A stretch of 64,000 nt of DNA, from the NCBI RefSeq assembly GCF_029889905.1, contig NZ_JARANZ010000002.1:186001-250000 (forward strand). The letters run 5' to 3'. The notes beneath the pieces are model-generated. The model was not told the origin of the DNA, ran no database searches, and saw nothing but the letters and a program-made list of their open reading frames with translations. Within the stretch, counting starts at the first letter, position 1, and every line of letters starts with the position of its first letter. The translations under genes were made by a program, and so were the position numbers. This document shows, piece after piece, positions 38,993-47,096 of the stretch. The DNA comes from Chromohalobacter sp. 11-W. Its GTDB lineage: Bacteria; Pseudomonadota; Gammaproteobacteria; Pseudomonadales; Halomonadaceae.

Positions 38993-39493
38993 ATGGACTC
39001 GACATCGCTTTTCGCCGACTACGCACGCTGGCAACGCTTTCAACGTCAAGATCAGCTTCATCGCGAGCATAACGCTGCCGTGCGCAAACTGGCCGAGTCA
39101 GGCGCCATGGCGTCGCGTGTCGCCGAAGGCTACCGCAGCATGGCGGAAAAAGGTGCCGCCGAGAGCGCTTGTTACCGCACTCTATTTCTGCGCCAGCGCC
39201 CCCATGAAACCGCGCTGGCATGCGAAGGCTGGCTCTTCGTACGCCGCGTTCTTTCTGAAGGCGGTATTACGCGTGTACGCGGAACGCTGCTTGAAAGCTT
39301 CACACTCGAAGATGGCAGCCTCACACCAGGCGACAAGCCAGCGCTCAAGGTCACACTGGATATTTACGACGAAATTCTCGTCAAACGCACCATGAAGATG
39401 GGATGCCGCATCGACCGTCAGGATGACGATCGCGACATCCATTTCATTACTTTTCTCGACAGTGTGCGTGGCGATCTTCGCCAGCACATGTAA
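38993..39493 (+). CDS. Uncharacterised protein divergent from fliD
   Basis: A protein of about 166 residues that I do not recognise. The first part is helical and charged (YARWQRFQRQDQLHREHNAAVRKLAESG). The second part looks like beta strands ending in GCRIDRQDDDRDIHFITFLDS. No signal peptide or membrane segment. AGGAG is 11 bases before the ATG at 38993; an in-frame ATG at 38945 would add 16 residues but has no ribosome site. It is divergent from fliD across about 250 bases, so a motility role is possible but unproven. Confidence 0.7.
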   Translation: MDSTSLFADYARWQRFQRQDQLHREHNAAVRKLAESGAMASRVAEGYRSMAEKGAAESACYRTLFLRQRPHETALACEGWLFVRRVLSEGGITRVRGTLLESFTLEDGSLTPGDKPALKVTLDIYDEILVKRTMKMGCRIDRQDDDRDIHFITFLDSVRGDLRQHM

Positions 39494-39565
39494 ATCCTGC
39501 CCGCCAAGCCTCGTCCAACGGTTTACGACGCGGCTTAGCGGCTCAGCTAATGGGGCAAATCCATC

Positions 39566-40180
39566 ATGACGACATCTCCTTCACCGAGCCTCTATTCCAC
39601 GCTGACCCTCTCGGAGCTGGACGGCGTCACCGGCATCGCTCAACCACGCGCCACTCATCATAAGCTGACGCTGGATAGTCCGGCGGCGCGACTCTTGACC
39701 GATTTCAGCACGCAGCGCGCCCAGACCATCCTCACCTCCAACACCATCTCGCAGGCCCTCAACACCATGAAACAGGCAGGCGTGCGCTTGCTCATGGTCA
39801 TGGGGCCGGACGGGCGATTCACCGGTGTCATCAACGCTCGCGAGCTGGTCGGAGGCCGTAAGATCACCATCGCCATGCAGAAACATGATGTGCCGCGCGA
39901 AGAAGTCACCGTGGACATGATCCAGACGCCGCGTGCGCAGTTGCACTCACTGTCGCTAGCACAGCTGGAAGCCGCACGCGTCGGCGATCTCGTGGAAACG
40001 CTCAAGGCATCCGGCGACCAACACTTGCTGATTACTGCACCTGGGGAACAGGCCCCGATCATTCGCGGCTTGGTTTCGGCCTCCGATATCAGCCGGTCGT
40101 TGGGGATCGACCTCGATCATCCGCCGGAAGCGCGCAGCTTCGCCGCCATCTGCCAGGTCATCCTCGGACACGATTTGTAA
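39566..40180 (+). CDS. CBS-domain pair protein
   Basis: A 204-residue cytosolic protein with two CBS motifs: one at about 50-95 (TILTSNTISQALNTMKQAGVRLLMVMGPDGRFTGVINARELVGG, given in part) and one at about 125-180, ending in IIRGLVSASDISRSLGI. CBS pairs bind adenine nucleotides and usually regulate a partner; none is fused here. It is 72 bases after the preceding unknown gene and is followed by a strong hairpin, so the two may be co-transcribed. Confidence 0.82.
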   Translation: MTTSPSPSLYSTLTLSELDGVTGIAQPRATHHKLTLDSPAARLLTDFSTQRAQTILTSNTISQALNTMKQAGVRLLMVMGPDGRFTGVINARELVGGRKITIAMQKHDVPREEVTVDMIQTPRAQLHSLSLAQLEAARVGDLVETLKASGDQHLLITAPGEQAPIIRGLVSASDISRSLGIDLDHPPEARSFAAICQVILGHDL

Positions 40181-40189
40181 TACACACCC

Positions 40190-40221
40190 CACCGGGTTCG
40201 GGACCACTCCCGAACCCGGTG
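40190..40221. terminator. 13-bp hairpin after the CBS gene
   Basis: CACCGGGTTCGGG and CCCGAACCCGGTG pair perfectly around a 6-base loop, starting 10 bases after the CBS gene stop. There is no T-run, so termination would be weak or factor-aided, but position and stability suggest a transcript end. Confidence 0.6.
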
Positions 40222-40250
40222 GCGCTTATCGACGGCCGAAGGAGTTTTGC

Positions 40251-40739
40251 ATGCTCGAGTGGTTGCAAGATCGCCTATTCCGCCAACACGGTATTGCTAT
40301 CTGGGTCATCAAACAATTCGACGACACGACCTTGCATCTTTGCGGCAAGGGGATGGCAGAGGGTACGGAGCGAATGTCGCGTCGCCGACGCGCATTGGCC
40401 CGCGGCACGTTCGTGGGACCGGTGCGAATTGGCGAGCACCATGAAGTCTTGCACTCCGATCTCTTCGCACGGCTACCGCTACGCGACGAATTACGCCTGA
40501 TCGATGAGCGTGAAGCCGAATACGCCGGACGACGTTATCACGTCTCCTGGGTTCCCGAGCGTTGCTGGCGCTTCCAAGGCCCTCTGATTTCTCAACCCCA
40601 GCGCAACGACGGCAAATTGCGCTTCGTCAGCCACGAAGACGTCGCCGCGATACGTGAAAAGACCGCCGCCCCCAACGCGCAGGCAATGCCACCGCGCACT
40701 TCCGATGGGTGGTCGCTGGCTGCACGAGACGACGACTAG
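40251..40739 (+). CDS. Uncharacterised basic/acidic soluble protein
   Basis: A 162-residue protein not recognised by me. It starts MLEWLQDRLFRQHGIAIWVI and contains Arg-rich ERMSRRRRALARGTF and WVPERCWRFQGPLISQPQ. No signal peptide, membrane segment or known catalytic motif. AAGGAG is 8 bases before the ATG, and codon use resembles its neighbours, so it is a real gene. It stands alone between the hairpin and the asparaginase gene. Confidence 0.75.
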   Translation: MLEWLQDRLFRQHGIAIWVIKQFDDTTLHLCGKGMAEGTERMSRRRRALARGTFVGPVRIGEHHEVLHSDLFARLPLRDELRLIDEREAEYAGRRYHVSWVPERCWRFQGPLISQPQRNDGKLRFVSHEDVAAIREKTAAPNAQAMPPRTSDGWSLAARDDD

Positions 40740-40784
40740 CCATCATCGCGCCATCCCGATACCTTCCCGGACATTCGTGACACC

Positions 40785-41822
40785 ATGACTTCCAACACCG
40801 TTCTCGTTCTTTATGCTGGCGGCACTCTGGGCATGCTCGACGGGCCTCGAGGACTTCGCCCCGGCAGCGACTTCGAGACGCGTCTGCGCCAAGCTTTTAC
40901 GCACCTCGCAGCACACCGGCGCGATGCCATACCACCTTTCGAAATGCTCGAATACACGACGCCCATCGACTCGAGCAGCGCCACGCCCGCCGACTGGCAA
41001 CGCCTGGCGCGTGACATCGCCGAACGCTATGCGGACTATGCCGGCTTCGTGGTCCTGCATGGCACCGATACCTTGGCGTGGTCCGCCTCGAGCCTAGCTT
41101 TTCAATTGCAGGGCCTGGGCAAGCCCGTCGTTGTCACGGGGGCTCAGAAACCACTGGAAGCCCCTCAAAGCGATGCACTCGACAACGTCGAAACGGCGCT
41201 ACGCTTCGCCACTCGGACGGATCTCAACGAAGTCGCCATCGCCTTCGGCGGCAAACTCATGCGCGGCTGCCGCACCCGCAAATGGGATACGCAAGCGTTC
41301 GATGCCTTTTACGCCCCCAACTGGCCATTACTGGGCGAGATCATCGATGACGAGCCGGTCCTCTATGCCGCGCGATGTCTATCGCCTAGCGGCGCGCCAC
41401 GCTTCGAGCTACCCGACTTGATGCCCACCTCGGCGGTCATACGCCTGCCACTGTGGCCCGGTATTCAAGCACGCCAGATCGCGCGACTGCTCGACGACGA
41501 CACGGTACACGGCGCCGTTCTCGAAAGCTGGGGCAGTGGCAATATCCCTGAAGACCCTGCCCTGGCAGGCGAGCTGGCCGCCGCCAGTAGCCGTGGCACG
41601 TTGCTCGCCGTCATTAGCCAGTGTCCACACGGCCCCGTGACGCTAGGCACCTATGCCAGCGGCAATGTACTCAAGGAGATCGGCGCGCTCGCCGGCGACG
41701 ACATGACGCCAGAAGCGACGTTTACCAAGCTCGTCCATCTACTCTCACAGCCACTGCCCGAGGCCCAGCGCCGGCGCCAGTTTCTATCCTCGCTATGCGG
41801 CGAGCGCAGCGCGCTGACTTGA
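40785..41822 (+). CDS. ansA: Type I (cytosolic) L-asparaginase
   Basis: A 345-residue enzyme with the two catalytic Thr motifs: VLYAGGTLGML (residues 7-17) and VVLHGTDTLAWSAS (about 88-101), followed by PVVVTGAQKPLEAPQSDA. It hydrolyses asparagine to aspartate and ammonia. No signal peptide is present, matching the cytosolic AnsA type rather than the periplasmic AnsB. The C-terminal allosteric-type domain is complete. Confidence 0.93.
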   Translation: MTSNTVLVLYAGGTLGMLDGPRGLRPGSDFETRLRQAFTHLAAHRRDAIPPFEMLEYTTPIDSSSATPADWQRLARDIAERYADYAGFVVLHGTDTLAWSASSLAFQLQGLGKPVVVTGAQKPLEAPQSDALDNVETALRFATRTDLNEVAIAFGGKLMRGCRTRKWDTQAFDAFYAPNWPLLGEIIDDEPVLYAARCLSPSGAPRFELPDLMPTSAVIRLPLWPGIQARQIARLLDDDTVHGAVLESWGSGNIPEDPALAGELAAASSRGTLLAVISQCPHGPVTLGTYASGNVLKEIGALAGDDMTPEATFTKLVHLLSQPLPEAQRRRQFLSSLCGERSALT

Positions 41823-41896
41823 CGCCACGCTAGCCGGCAAATGGTTCGCCGGGTACACTGTGCGCGCTTCGTCCGGACCGGATCCCGGGCGTGTTT

Positions 41897-41922
41897 CCCG
41901 CAAGTGTCGTGATACTTGCGGG
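41897..41922 (+). promoter_or_regulatory. Hairpin in the queC leader
   Basis: CCCGCAAGT and ACTTGCGGG form a 9-bp stem with an 8-base loop, 32 bases before the queC ATG and 75 bases after the asparaginase stop. It may end the ansA transcript (no T-run) or act in the queC leader. It does not fit the preQ1-I pattern. Confidence 0.45.
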
Positions 41923-41954
41923 AGGCTACAAATTCTCCGCTCAGGACAACTCTC

Positions 41955-42710
41955 ATGACCGATATACCGCGCCATGCGCCTCAGCCCTCCGACGCTGAGT
42001 CAAACGCTATTACCGCGCTCACCACACCCGACGATACCGCCAAGGCGGTGGTCATATACTCCGGCGGGATGGATTCCTATACCGTCCTGCATCGTGCCTT
42101 GCGCGCCGGCTTCGACGTGCACGCTTTGTCGTTTCACTACGGCCAGCGCCACTCGCGTGAGCTCGAGACTGCAAGCCAGGTCTGCCAACAATTGGGCGTC
42201 GCCCATCAAGTGGTCGACATTCGCGCCATCCACGGCCTGATCGGCAACTCCGCCCTGACCGATGCCGATCGCGACATGCCTGGGGGCGACTACGATGCCG
42301 ACAACATGGCCGCCACGGTAGTGCCCAATCGCAACATGATCCTGCTCTCGCTAGCCATCGGTCACGCCATCAATATCGGTGCCAATGTCTGCTTTTATGG
42401 CGCCCACGGCGGCGACCACGTGCTGTATCCCGACTGTCGTCCCGAATTCGTCGATGGCGTCAACGCCGTCGCCGCCATCGCTGATTTCAATCCCGTGCGT
42501 GTCGCCGCGCCCTATTTGTATGTCAGCAAGCACGCCATCCTGGCCGATGGCCTGGCGATGGGGCTCGATTACGCCCAGACCTGGACCTGCTACCTGGGAG
42601 GCGAGCACGCCTGCGGACAATGCGGTAGCTGCCGGGAACGTCTGGCGGCCTTCGCCGCGCAGGGGGTCGATGACCCCCTGACCTATGCCGCGCCGGAGAA
42701 GATGTCGTAA
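41955..42710 (+). CDS. queC: QueC, 7-cyano-7-deazaguanine (preQ0) synthase
   Basis: A 251-residue enzyme with the ATP-binding loop SGGMDS (36-41; most members have SGGLDS) and a C-terminal four-Cys zinc site ([15 protein letters not shown]). It converts 7-carboxy-7-deazaguanine to preQ0 using ATP and ammonia, for queuosine in tRNA. The first 27 residues are an extra N-terminal stretch. ATG at 41955 has AGGACA upstream. Its stop overlaps the queE start by one base. Confidence 0.95.
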   Translation: MTDIPRHAPQPSDAESNAITALTTPDDTAKAVVIYSGGMDSYTVLHRALRAGFDVHALSFHYGQRHSRELETASQVCQQLGVAHQVVDIRAIHGLIGNSALTDADRDMPGGDYDADNMAATVVPNRNMILLSLAIGHAINIGANVCFYGAHGGDHVLYPDCRPEFVDGVNAVAAIADFNPVRVAAPYLYVSKHAILADGLAMGLDYAQTWTCYLGGEHACGQCGSCRERLAAFAAQGVDDPLTYAAPEKMS

Positions 42711-43354
42711 TGTACAGCGTCAAGGAAGCTTTCTATACGCTCCAGGGCGAAGGCGCCCGCGCCGGGCGTGCCAGCGTGTTCTGCCGCTTCACGGGCTGCA
42801 ATCTCTGGTCGGGGCGTGAACGCGACCGCGCCACCAGCCACTGCCGCTTTTGCGATACCGACTTCATCGGTACCGACGGTCAGCACGGCGGTCGCTTCGA
42901 GGATGCCCAAACCTTGGCGGCTCATCTCATGAGCCTCTGGCCTCACACACAGGAGGCCGCCGTGCCCTACGTGGTATTCACCGGCGGCGAGCCGTTGCTG
43001 CAGCTCGACACACCGCTGATCGAGGCCGTGCATGCTCAGGGTTTCGAAATCGCCGTCGAGACCAACGGCACGCTCCCGTCACCCGACGGTATCGATTGGC
43101 TATGCGTCAGCCCCAAGGGCGATGCGACGTTGCGCATCACACAAGGCGATGAGCTGAAACTGGTGTTTCCGCAGTCCGATGCCATGCCTGAGCACTTCAC
43201 GCATCTCGCCTTCAAGCATTTCTACCTGCAGCCAATGGATCTCGCGCCGCGCGGCGGACAAGGCACGACCATGCAAGACACCGTGGCCTACTGTCTCGCT
43301 CAACCACAATGGCGACTGTCGCTGCAAACTCACAAGATCGCGGGAATCGACTGA
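42710..43354 (+). CDS. queE: QueE, 7-carboxy-7-deazaguanine synthase (radical SAM)
   Basis: A 214-residue radical SAM enzyme. The cluster Cys are 30, 45 and 48, i.e. CX14CX2C instead of CX3CX2C, a known variant of QueE. GGEPLLQ, VETNGT and CVSPKGD are typical. It converts 6-carboxytetrahydropterin (made by QueD) to CDG. TAATG and TGATG junctions couple it to queC and queD. Confidence 0.95.
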   Translation: MYSVKEAFYTLQGEGARAGRASVFCRFTGCNLWSGRERDRATSHCRFCDTDFIGTDGQHGGRFEDAQTLAAHLMSLWPHTQEAAVPYVVFTGGEPLLQLDTPLIEAVHAQGFEIAVETNGTLPSPDGIDWLCVSPKGDATLRITQGDELKLVFPQSDAMPEHFTHLAFKHFYLQPMDLAPRGGQGTTMQDTVAYCLAQPQWRLSLQTHKIAGID

Positions 43355-44193
43355 TGACGCTTTTCGTCAACCACCTCACCCATATCGACGCCTCGCTGTG
43401 GTCGCCCGAACATGGCTTGACCGGTGTTAGCTGGCATGTCGATGCCGAACTCGAGGGCGAACTCGGTCCCGACGGCATGCTGTTCGACTTCGGAGAGGTC
43501 AAACCCTGGATCAAATCGCGGCTCGACGAGGGCCTCGACCACACCTTGCTGGTACCAACCCAGGCACCAGGAATCCAGGTGTTCGATTGCGCCGAGGGGC
43601 TCTGCCTGCGCACGCAATTTCCCTATCCCATGGAGCTCCGGGGCCCGCGTCAAAGTTTCACCCTGCTGCCCTGGCCAGAGATCACCACAGAGCAAGTGGC
43701 CACGCACCTCTCCACCGAACTCAGCCGTCGACCGCCCGCCAAGGTGGAGACGATTCGCCTGCGTTTGCGCGATGAGGATATCGAGACGGCCGCCTATACT
43801 TACAGCCATGGACTCAAGCACCATTCGGGCAATTGCCAGCGTATCGCTCATGGCCATCGCTCGCGCCTGCATATCTGGCGGAATGGTCGACGCGACCCTG
43901 AGCTGGAAAGCCAATGGGCACAGGCACTGGATGCCTGCTACTTGATCCACGACGAAGACCTCGCGCCGCAAGCCGATGAGTCTCTAGACACGTTGAGTGT
44001 TGCCTATCGCGCCGATCAGGGACGGTTTCATCTGACGCTTCCCCGCGAGCGCTGCCATCTACTTTCCACGCCCACGACCATCGAGCATATCGCCGCCTGG
44101 CTGGCGGAAAAGATCGCCCAAGAGACGCACAGCCGGATTCGCGTGCAGGCTTTCGAGGGAATCGACAAGGGCGCCATCGCCGAATCGGCGTGA
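43354..44193 (+). CDS. queD: QueD-family 6-carboxytetrahydropterin synthase, tandem T-fold form
   Basis: A 279-residue protein, about twice the usual QueD length (120-130). Residues ~1-120 hold a first domain with EHGLTGVSW, DFGEVK (45-50) and LDHTLL (61-66), but no zinc/catalytic His-Cys set. Residues ~125-279 hold a second domain with SHGLKHHSGNCQRIAHGH: zinc-type His 152, 166 and 168 and catalytic-type Cys 161. So one half appears catalytic and the other structural. It makes 6-carboxytetrahydropterin from dihydroneopterin triphosphate. TGATG coupling to queE supports the role. Confidence 0.82.
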   Translation: MTLFVNHLTHIDASLWSPEHGLTGVSWHVDAELEGELGPDGMLFDFGEVKPWIKSRLDEGLDHTLLVPTQAPGIQVFDCAEGLCLRTQFPYPMELRGPRQSFTLLPWPEITTEQVATHLSTELSRRPPAKVETIRLRLRDEDIETAAYTYSHGLKHHSGNCQRIAHGHRSRLHIWRNGRRDPELESQWAQALDACYLIHDEDLAPQADESLDTLSVAYRADQGRFHLTLPRERCHLLSTPTTIEHIAAWLAEKIAQETHSRIRVQAFEGIDKGAIAESA

Positions 44194-44241
44194 CCGAAAC
44201 GTCGAACGCATCACCCATTATTCGCTATACGGAACATCTTC

Positions 44242-44502
44242 ATGTCTTGCCGCGTCGGTTGTGGCGCGTGTTGCATCGCGCCGACCATCAGCTCCCCCAT
44301 TCCCGGCATGCCCGATGGCAAGCCGGCGGGCGTGCGCTGCGCTCAACTCGATGAAGACAATCGCTGCCGCCTGTTCGGCGATTCCCGGCGGCCTGCCGTT
44401 TGTCATGCCTTCGATTACGACCACGCGGTTTGCGGCGACAGTCGCGAAGAAGCACTGACCATCCTCGAGGATCTGGAGCGGCATACCGAAACGTCTTCCT
44501 GA
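44242..44502 (+). CDS. YkgJ-type cysteine-cluster protein
   Basis: An 86-residue protein with eight Cys: CRVGCGACC at the N-terminus, then CAQLDEDNRCRLF, AVCHAF and AVCGDS. This is the zinc- or iron-chelating YkgJ pattern. The biochemical role of the family is unknown. It follows queD by 48 bases and is closed by a bidirectional terminator, so it may be read with the que operon. Confidence 0.85.
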   Translation: MSCRVGCGACCIAPTISSPIPGMPDGKPAGVRCAQLDEDNRCRLFGDSRRPAVCHAFDYDHAVCGDSREEALTILEDLERHTETSS

Positions 44503-44550
44503 GCCGCTTGCCTTGGCCGCCAAGCCATGAGCGATCTCCTGCACAAACTA

Positions 44551-44581
44551 AAAAAGCGCGACTCCAGGAGCCGCGCTTTTT
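44551..44581. terminator. Bidirectional terminator between the ykgJ-like gene and ppiD
   Basis: AAAAAGCGCG and CGCGCTTTTT are perfect complements, with a further CTCC/GGAG pair inside. T-runs occur on both strands. It serves both the plus-strand que unit and the minus-strand ppiD. Confidence 0.88.
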
Positions 44582-44602
44582 ACCTTTACCCGAGGGTATC
44601 GA

Positions 44603-46414
44603 TCAATGACGCTCGATATCGGCCTCTTCGCGTAGTGTCTCGGTCAAGCCTTGAATGGCGGCCTGCGCACGCAACCTCTGGGTCATCATTTGCGTACTAT
44701 CACCGGCGTTACCGGTATCGCCGTCGCGTACGTCGGTCAATTCGATGACGGCGACCCCCTCATCGGCAGGAGCTTGCCCGAAGCTGCTTCCCTGATCGGG
44801 ATGCGGCAGGCGGAAAGCCTGACGCAACACGCCGTCGGGGGCTTTGTCACCATCGCGTGTGGCATTCTCGATGCTCTGCCAGTCGAGTGACACCGACTCT
44901 CCCTTCTTGAGTGCCTCGACCGATTCTTGGGCGCGGGCTTCCAGCGCTTTACGTGTCTTGACGGCCTGGGTCGCTTCACGCACCTGGTCCTTCACATCAT
45001 CGAGCGGCAAGGTCGTGGCATCACGATGATCGGTGACACGCACCACGGCACGGCGTTGATCGTCGAGTTCCAACACATCGCTGTTATAGCCATTTTCCAG
45101 CACATCCTCGCTGAAGGCAGCATCCATCACACCCGGCTCAGCGAGCACGCCATCGACACTGCCCCTGGAGACCCAGTCGCTCGTCTGCATCTCAAGGCCG
45201 AGCTCGTCGGCAACGCTCTGTAAGTCCTCTGCCGCATAGCTTTGATCTTCCAGCGCCTGGACCTGCTCGTTAAACGCATCACTTGAGTTGTCGAGACGCA
45301 CTTTCTCGGCGAGCTGGTCGCGCTTTTCGTCGAAACTGGGGAAATCGATGTCGGTGACCTTGATTAGATGCAAGCCATCGCCACCATCGACGACCGACGA
45401 CACGTCGCCCTCGCCCAGCGAGAAAGCGGCGTCATCGAACGCTTCGCCCAAGAAGCCGCGATTGATCACGCCGAGATCACCGCCCTGGTCGGCGGATGCC
45501 GTATCGTCGGAGTATTCGGCCGCCACCGCTGCAAAGTCCTCACCGTCGTCGAGCTTGTCCTGAGCTTCTTCGATCCTTGTCATGGCCTCATCGCGAGAAC
45601 GCTCGTCGCCATAATCGACCATGATGTGTGCAACTTCGCGAGGAGCGTCCTGGCGCTCTTCTGCGTAAGCATCTCGCAGTTGCTGCTCATCGACGTCGAC
45701 ATCCTGGGCTACCTCTTGCTGATCCAGCACGACGTACGCGATCTTGACCTGCTCAGGACGCTGATACTGAGCTTGATGCGCGTCGTAATAGCCCTGCATG
45801 TCGTCTTGGCTCACCTCGACCGGGGTATCGAGATCGCTTGCCGTCAGCTCGGCATAGCGGAAGTCACGCGTCTGATTCTCCAAGGCCTGCAAGCGTTTGG
45901 CTTCCCCCGGCAACACCAAGGTCGACAGTCCGATACCCTGCTGAAGCTGCTGGCGCTTCATGTCACTGCGCAGTTCCCTACGAAACGACAACGGTGTGTA
46001 GCCCGCTTGAGAAAGACGGCTGGAGAAGACGTCCTGGGAAAAGTTTCCCTCTGAATCCTGAAACTCAGGACGGCTCACGATGAGCCGATCGATCTGAGCA
46101 TCGGAGAGATGCATGCCCCCTTCCTCGGCGTATTGATCCAGCAATTCAGTAGAGATCAGTTGGTCGGTGACCTGTTTACGCAGCTCGCGTTCTTGATCCG
46201 GCGGCACTTGCCCAGAACGAATAGCGCGCTGCACCTGAATCTCGACCGCTCGCTTGCCGATCGGTTCGCCGTTCACAGTCGCGGCGTCATTACTGCCGGA
46301 GGTAAAGACCCCGACCAGGGACTCGGCCCCGAAGAGTGCGAACGTCACGATGATCGCGCCGACGATCATTTTGGCGGCCCACCCTTGGGAACCCTCTCGA
46401 ATTCGTTGCAGCAT
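44603..46414 (-). CDS. ppiD: PpiD, membrane-anchored periplasmic chaperone/foldase
   Basis: A 603-residue protein with one N-terminal membrane anchor (about 16-36), a SurA-like chaperone region and a parvulin-type domain at about 260-360 (REVAHIMVDYGDERSRDEAM, GGDLGVINRGFLGEAFDDAAFSL). It assists folding of proteins leaving the Sec translocon. Position after hupB is the common gammaproteobacterial order (lon-hupB-ppiD). A terminator separates it from hupB, so it likely has its own promoter. The protein is notably acidic. Confidence 0.94.
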   Translation of the reverse strand: MLQRIREGSQGWAAKMIVGAIIVTFALFGAESLVGVFTSGSNDAATVNGEPIGKRAVEIQVQRAIRSGQVPPDQERELRKQVTDQLISTELLDQYAEEGGMHLSDAQIDRLIVSRPEFQDSEGNFSQDVFSSRLSQAGYTPLSFRRELRSDMKRQQLQQGIGLSTLVLPGEAKRLQALENQTRDFRYAELTASDLDTPVEVSQDDMQGYYDAHQAQYQRPEQVKIAYVVLDQQEVAQDVDVDEQQLRDAYAEERQDAPREVAHIMVDYGDERSRDEAMTRIEEAQDKLDDGEDFAAVAAEYSDDTASADQGGDLGVINRGFLGEAFDDAAFSLGEGDVSSVVDGGDGLHLIKVTDIDFPSFDEKRDQLAEKVRLDNSSDAFNEQVQALEDQSYAAEDLQSVADELGLEMQTSDWVSRGSVDGVLAEPGVMDAAFSEDVLENGYNSDVLELDDQRRAVVRVTDHRDATTLPLDDVKDQVREATQAVKTRKALEARAQESVEALKKGESVSLDWQSIENATRDGDKAPDGVLRQAFRLPHPDQGSSFGQAPADEGVAVIELTDVRDGDTGNAGDSTQMMTQRLRAQAAIQGLTETLREEADIERH

Positions 46415-46520
46415 GCTTGCCTCGACGTGATGGAGATTCTTGAAACCAAAAGGGATTATACCGGCATCGAGTGTGCCCCGGTCAAAATGGGCTCACACTT
46501 CCAGCACAGCCACTGGCATG

Positions 46521-46550
46521 AAAAAGGCGCACCGCTTACGCGATACGCCT
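46521..46550 (-). terminator. Terminator after hupB
   Basis: On the minus strand AGGCGTATCGC-GTAA-GCGGTGCGCCT forms an 11-bp stem (two G-T pairs) with a GNRA-type loop, followed by TTTTT. It lies about 100 bases after the hupB stop. Confidence 0.8.
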
Positions 46551-46647
46551 CTTTGGCTGGACCGAACCGACACGACATCTCGCTTCAGACACGGCTTTTG
46601 TCATGCGTCGCGCTCATGACGACCACCTCGGTCCCGCTCGACCGGTC

Positions 46648-46920
46648 TTAGTTGACCGAATCCTTGAGCGCCTTGCCTGCCTTGAACGTCGGCACCTTGG
46701 CGGCGCTGATTTCGATCGTCTGACCGGTCTGAGGGTTACGACCGGTACGCGCGGCACGCTCCTTGACGGAGAATGTGCCGAAGCCAACCAGTGCGACGGA
46801 ATCGCCCTTTTTCAGACTATCGGAGACGGTCTCGACCATCGCGTCGAGCGCACGGCCTGCAGCCGCCTTGGGAATGTCGGCAGATGCAGCAATGGCTTCG
46901 ATCAGCTCGGACTTGTTCAC
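46648..46920 (-). CDS. hupB: HU DNA-binding protein, beta-type
   Basis: A 90-residue nucleoid protein: [51 protein letters not shown] (the DNA-clasping arm), ending [17 protein letters not shown] bends and compacts DNA. GTG start at 46920 with AAGGGG 6 bases upstream. A good sigma-70 promoter precedes it. Downstream of lon, the usual position for hupB. Confidence 0.97.
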   Translation of the reverse strand: MNKSELIEAIAASADIPKAAAGRALDAMVETVSDSLKKGDSVALVGFGTFSVKERAARTGRNPQTGQTIEISAAKVPTFKAGKALKDSVN

Positions 46921-47003
46921 ACTTCACCCCTTGACTGTTTCGGTAATGACTGGAAATCGGCGCGAAACTTCCACTTCCTGAAGCGTCACAACAAAGGCTG
47001 GAA

Positions 47004-47033
47004 TTTATAGCAATGCCACGAAACTCTTGTCAA
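47004..47033 (-). promoter_or_regulatory. Sigma-70 promoter for hupB
   Basis: On the minus strand: TTGACA (47028-47033), an 18-base spacer and TATAAA (47004-47009). Both hexamers are near consensus. The expected start is about 75-80 bases before the hupB GTG. Confidence 0.75.
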
Positions 47034-47096
47034 GAAAGCTTCGCGCCGAGCCGCGCCATGCGAGGATTCATACCACGACATGGCCGCTAAATTCTG

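Noticed and set aside
41823-41954. Possible preQ1 riboswitch in the queC leader
   Set aside because: There is a stable hairpin, but no C-rich loop followed by an A-rich tail that could form the preQ1-I pseudoknot. The stem is a simple perfect inverted repeat.
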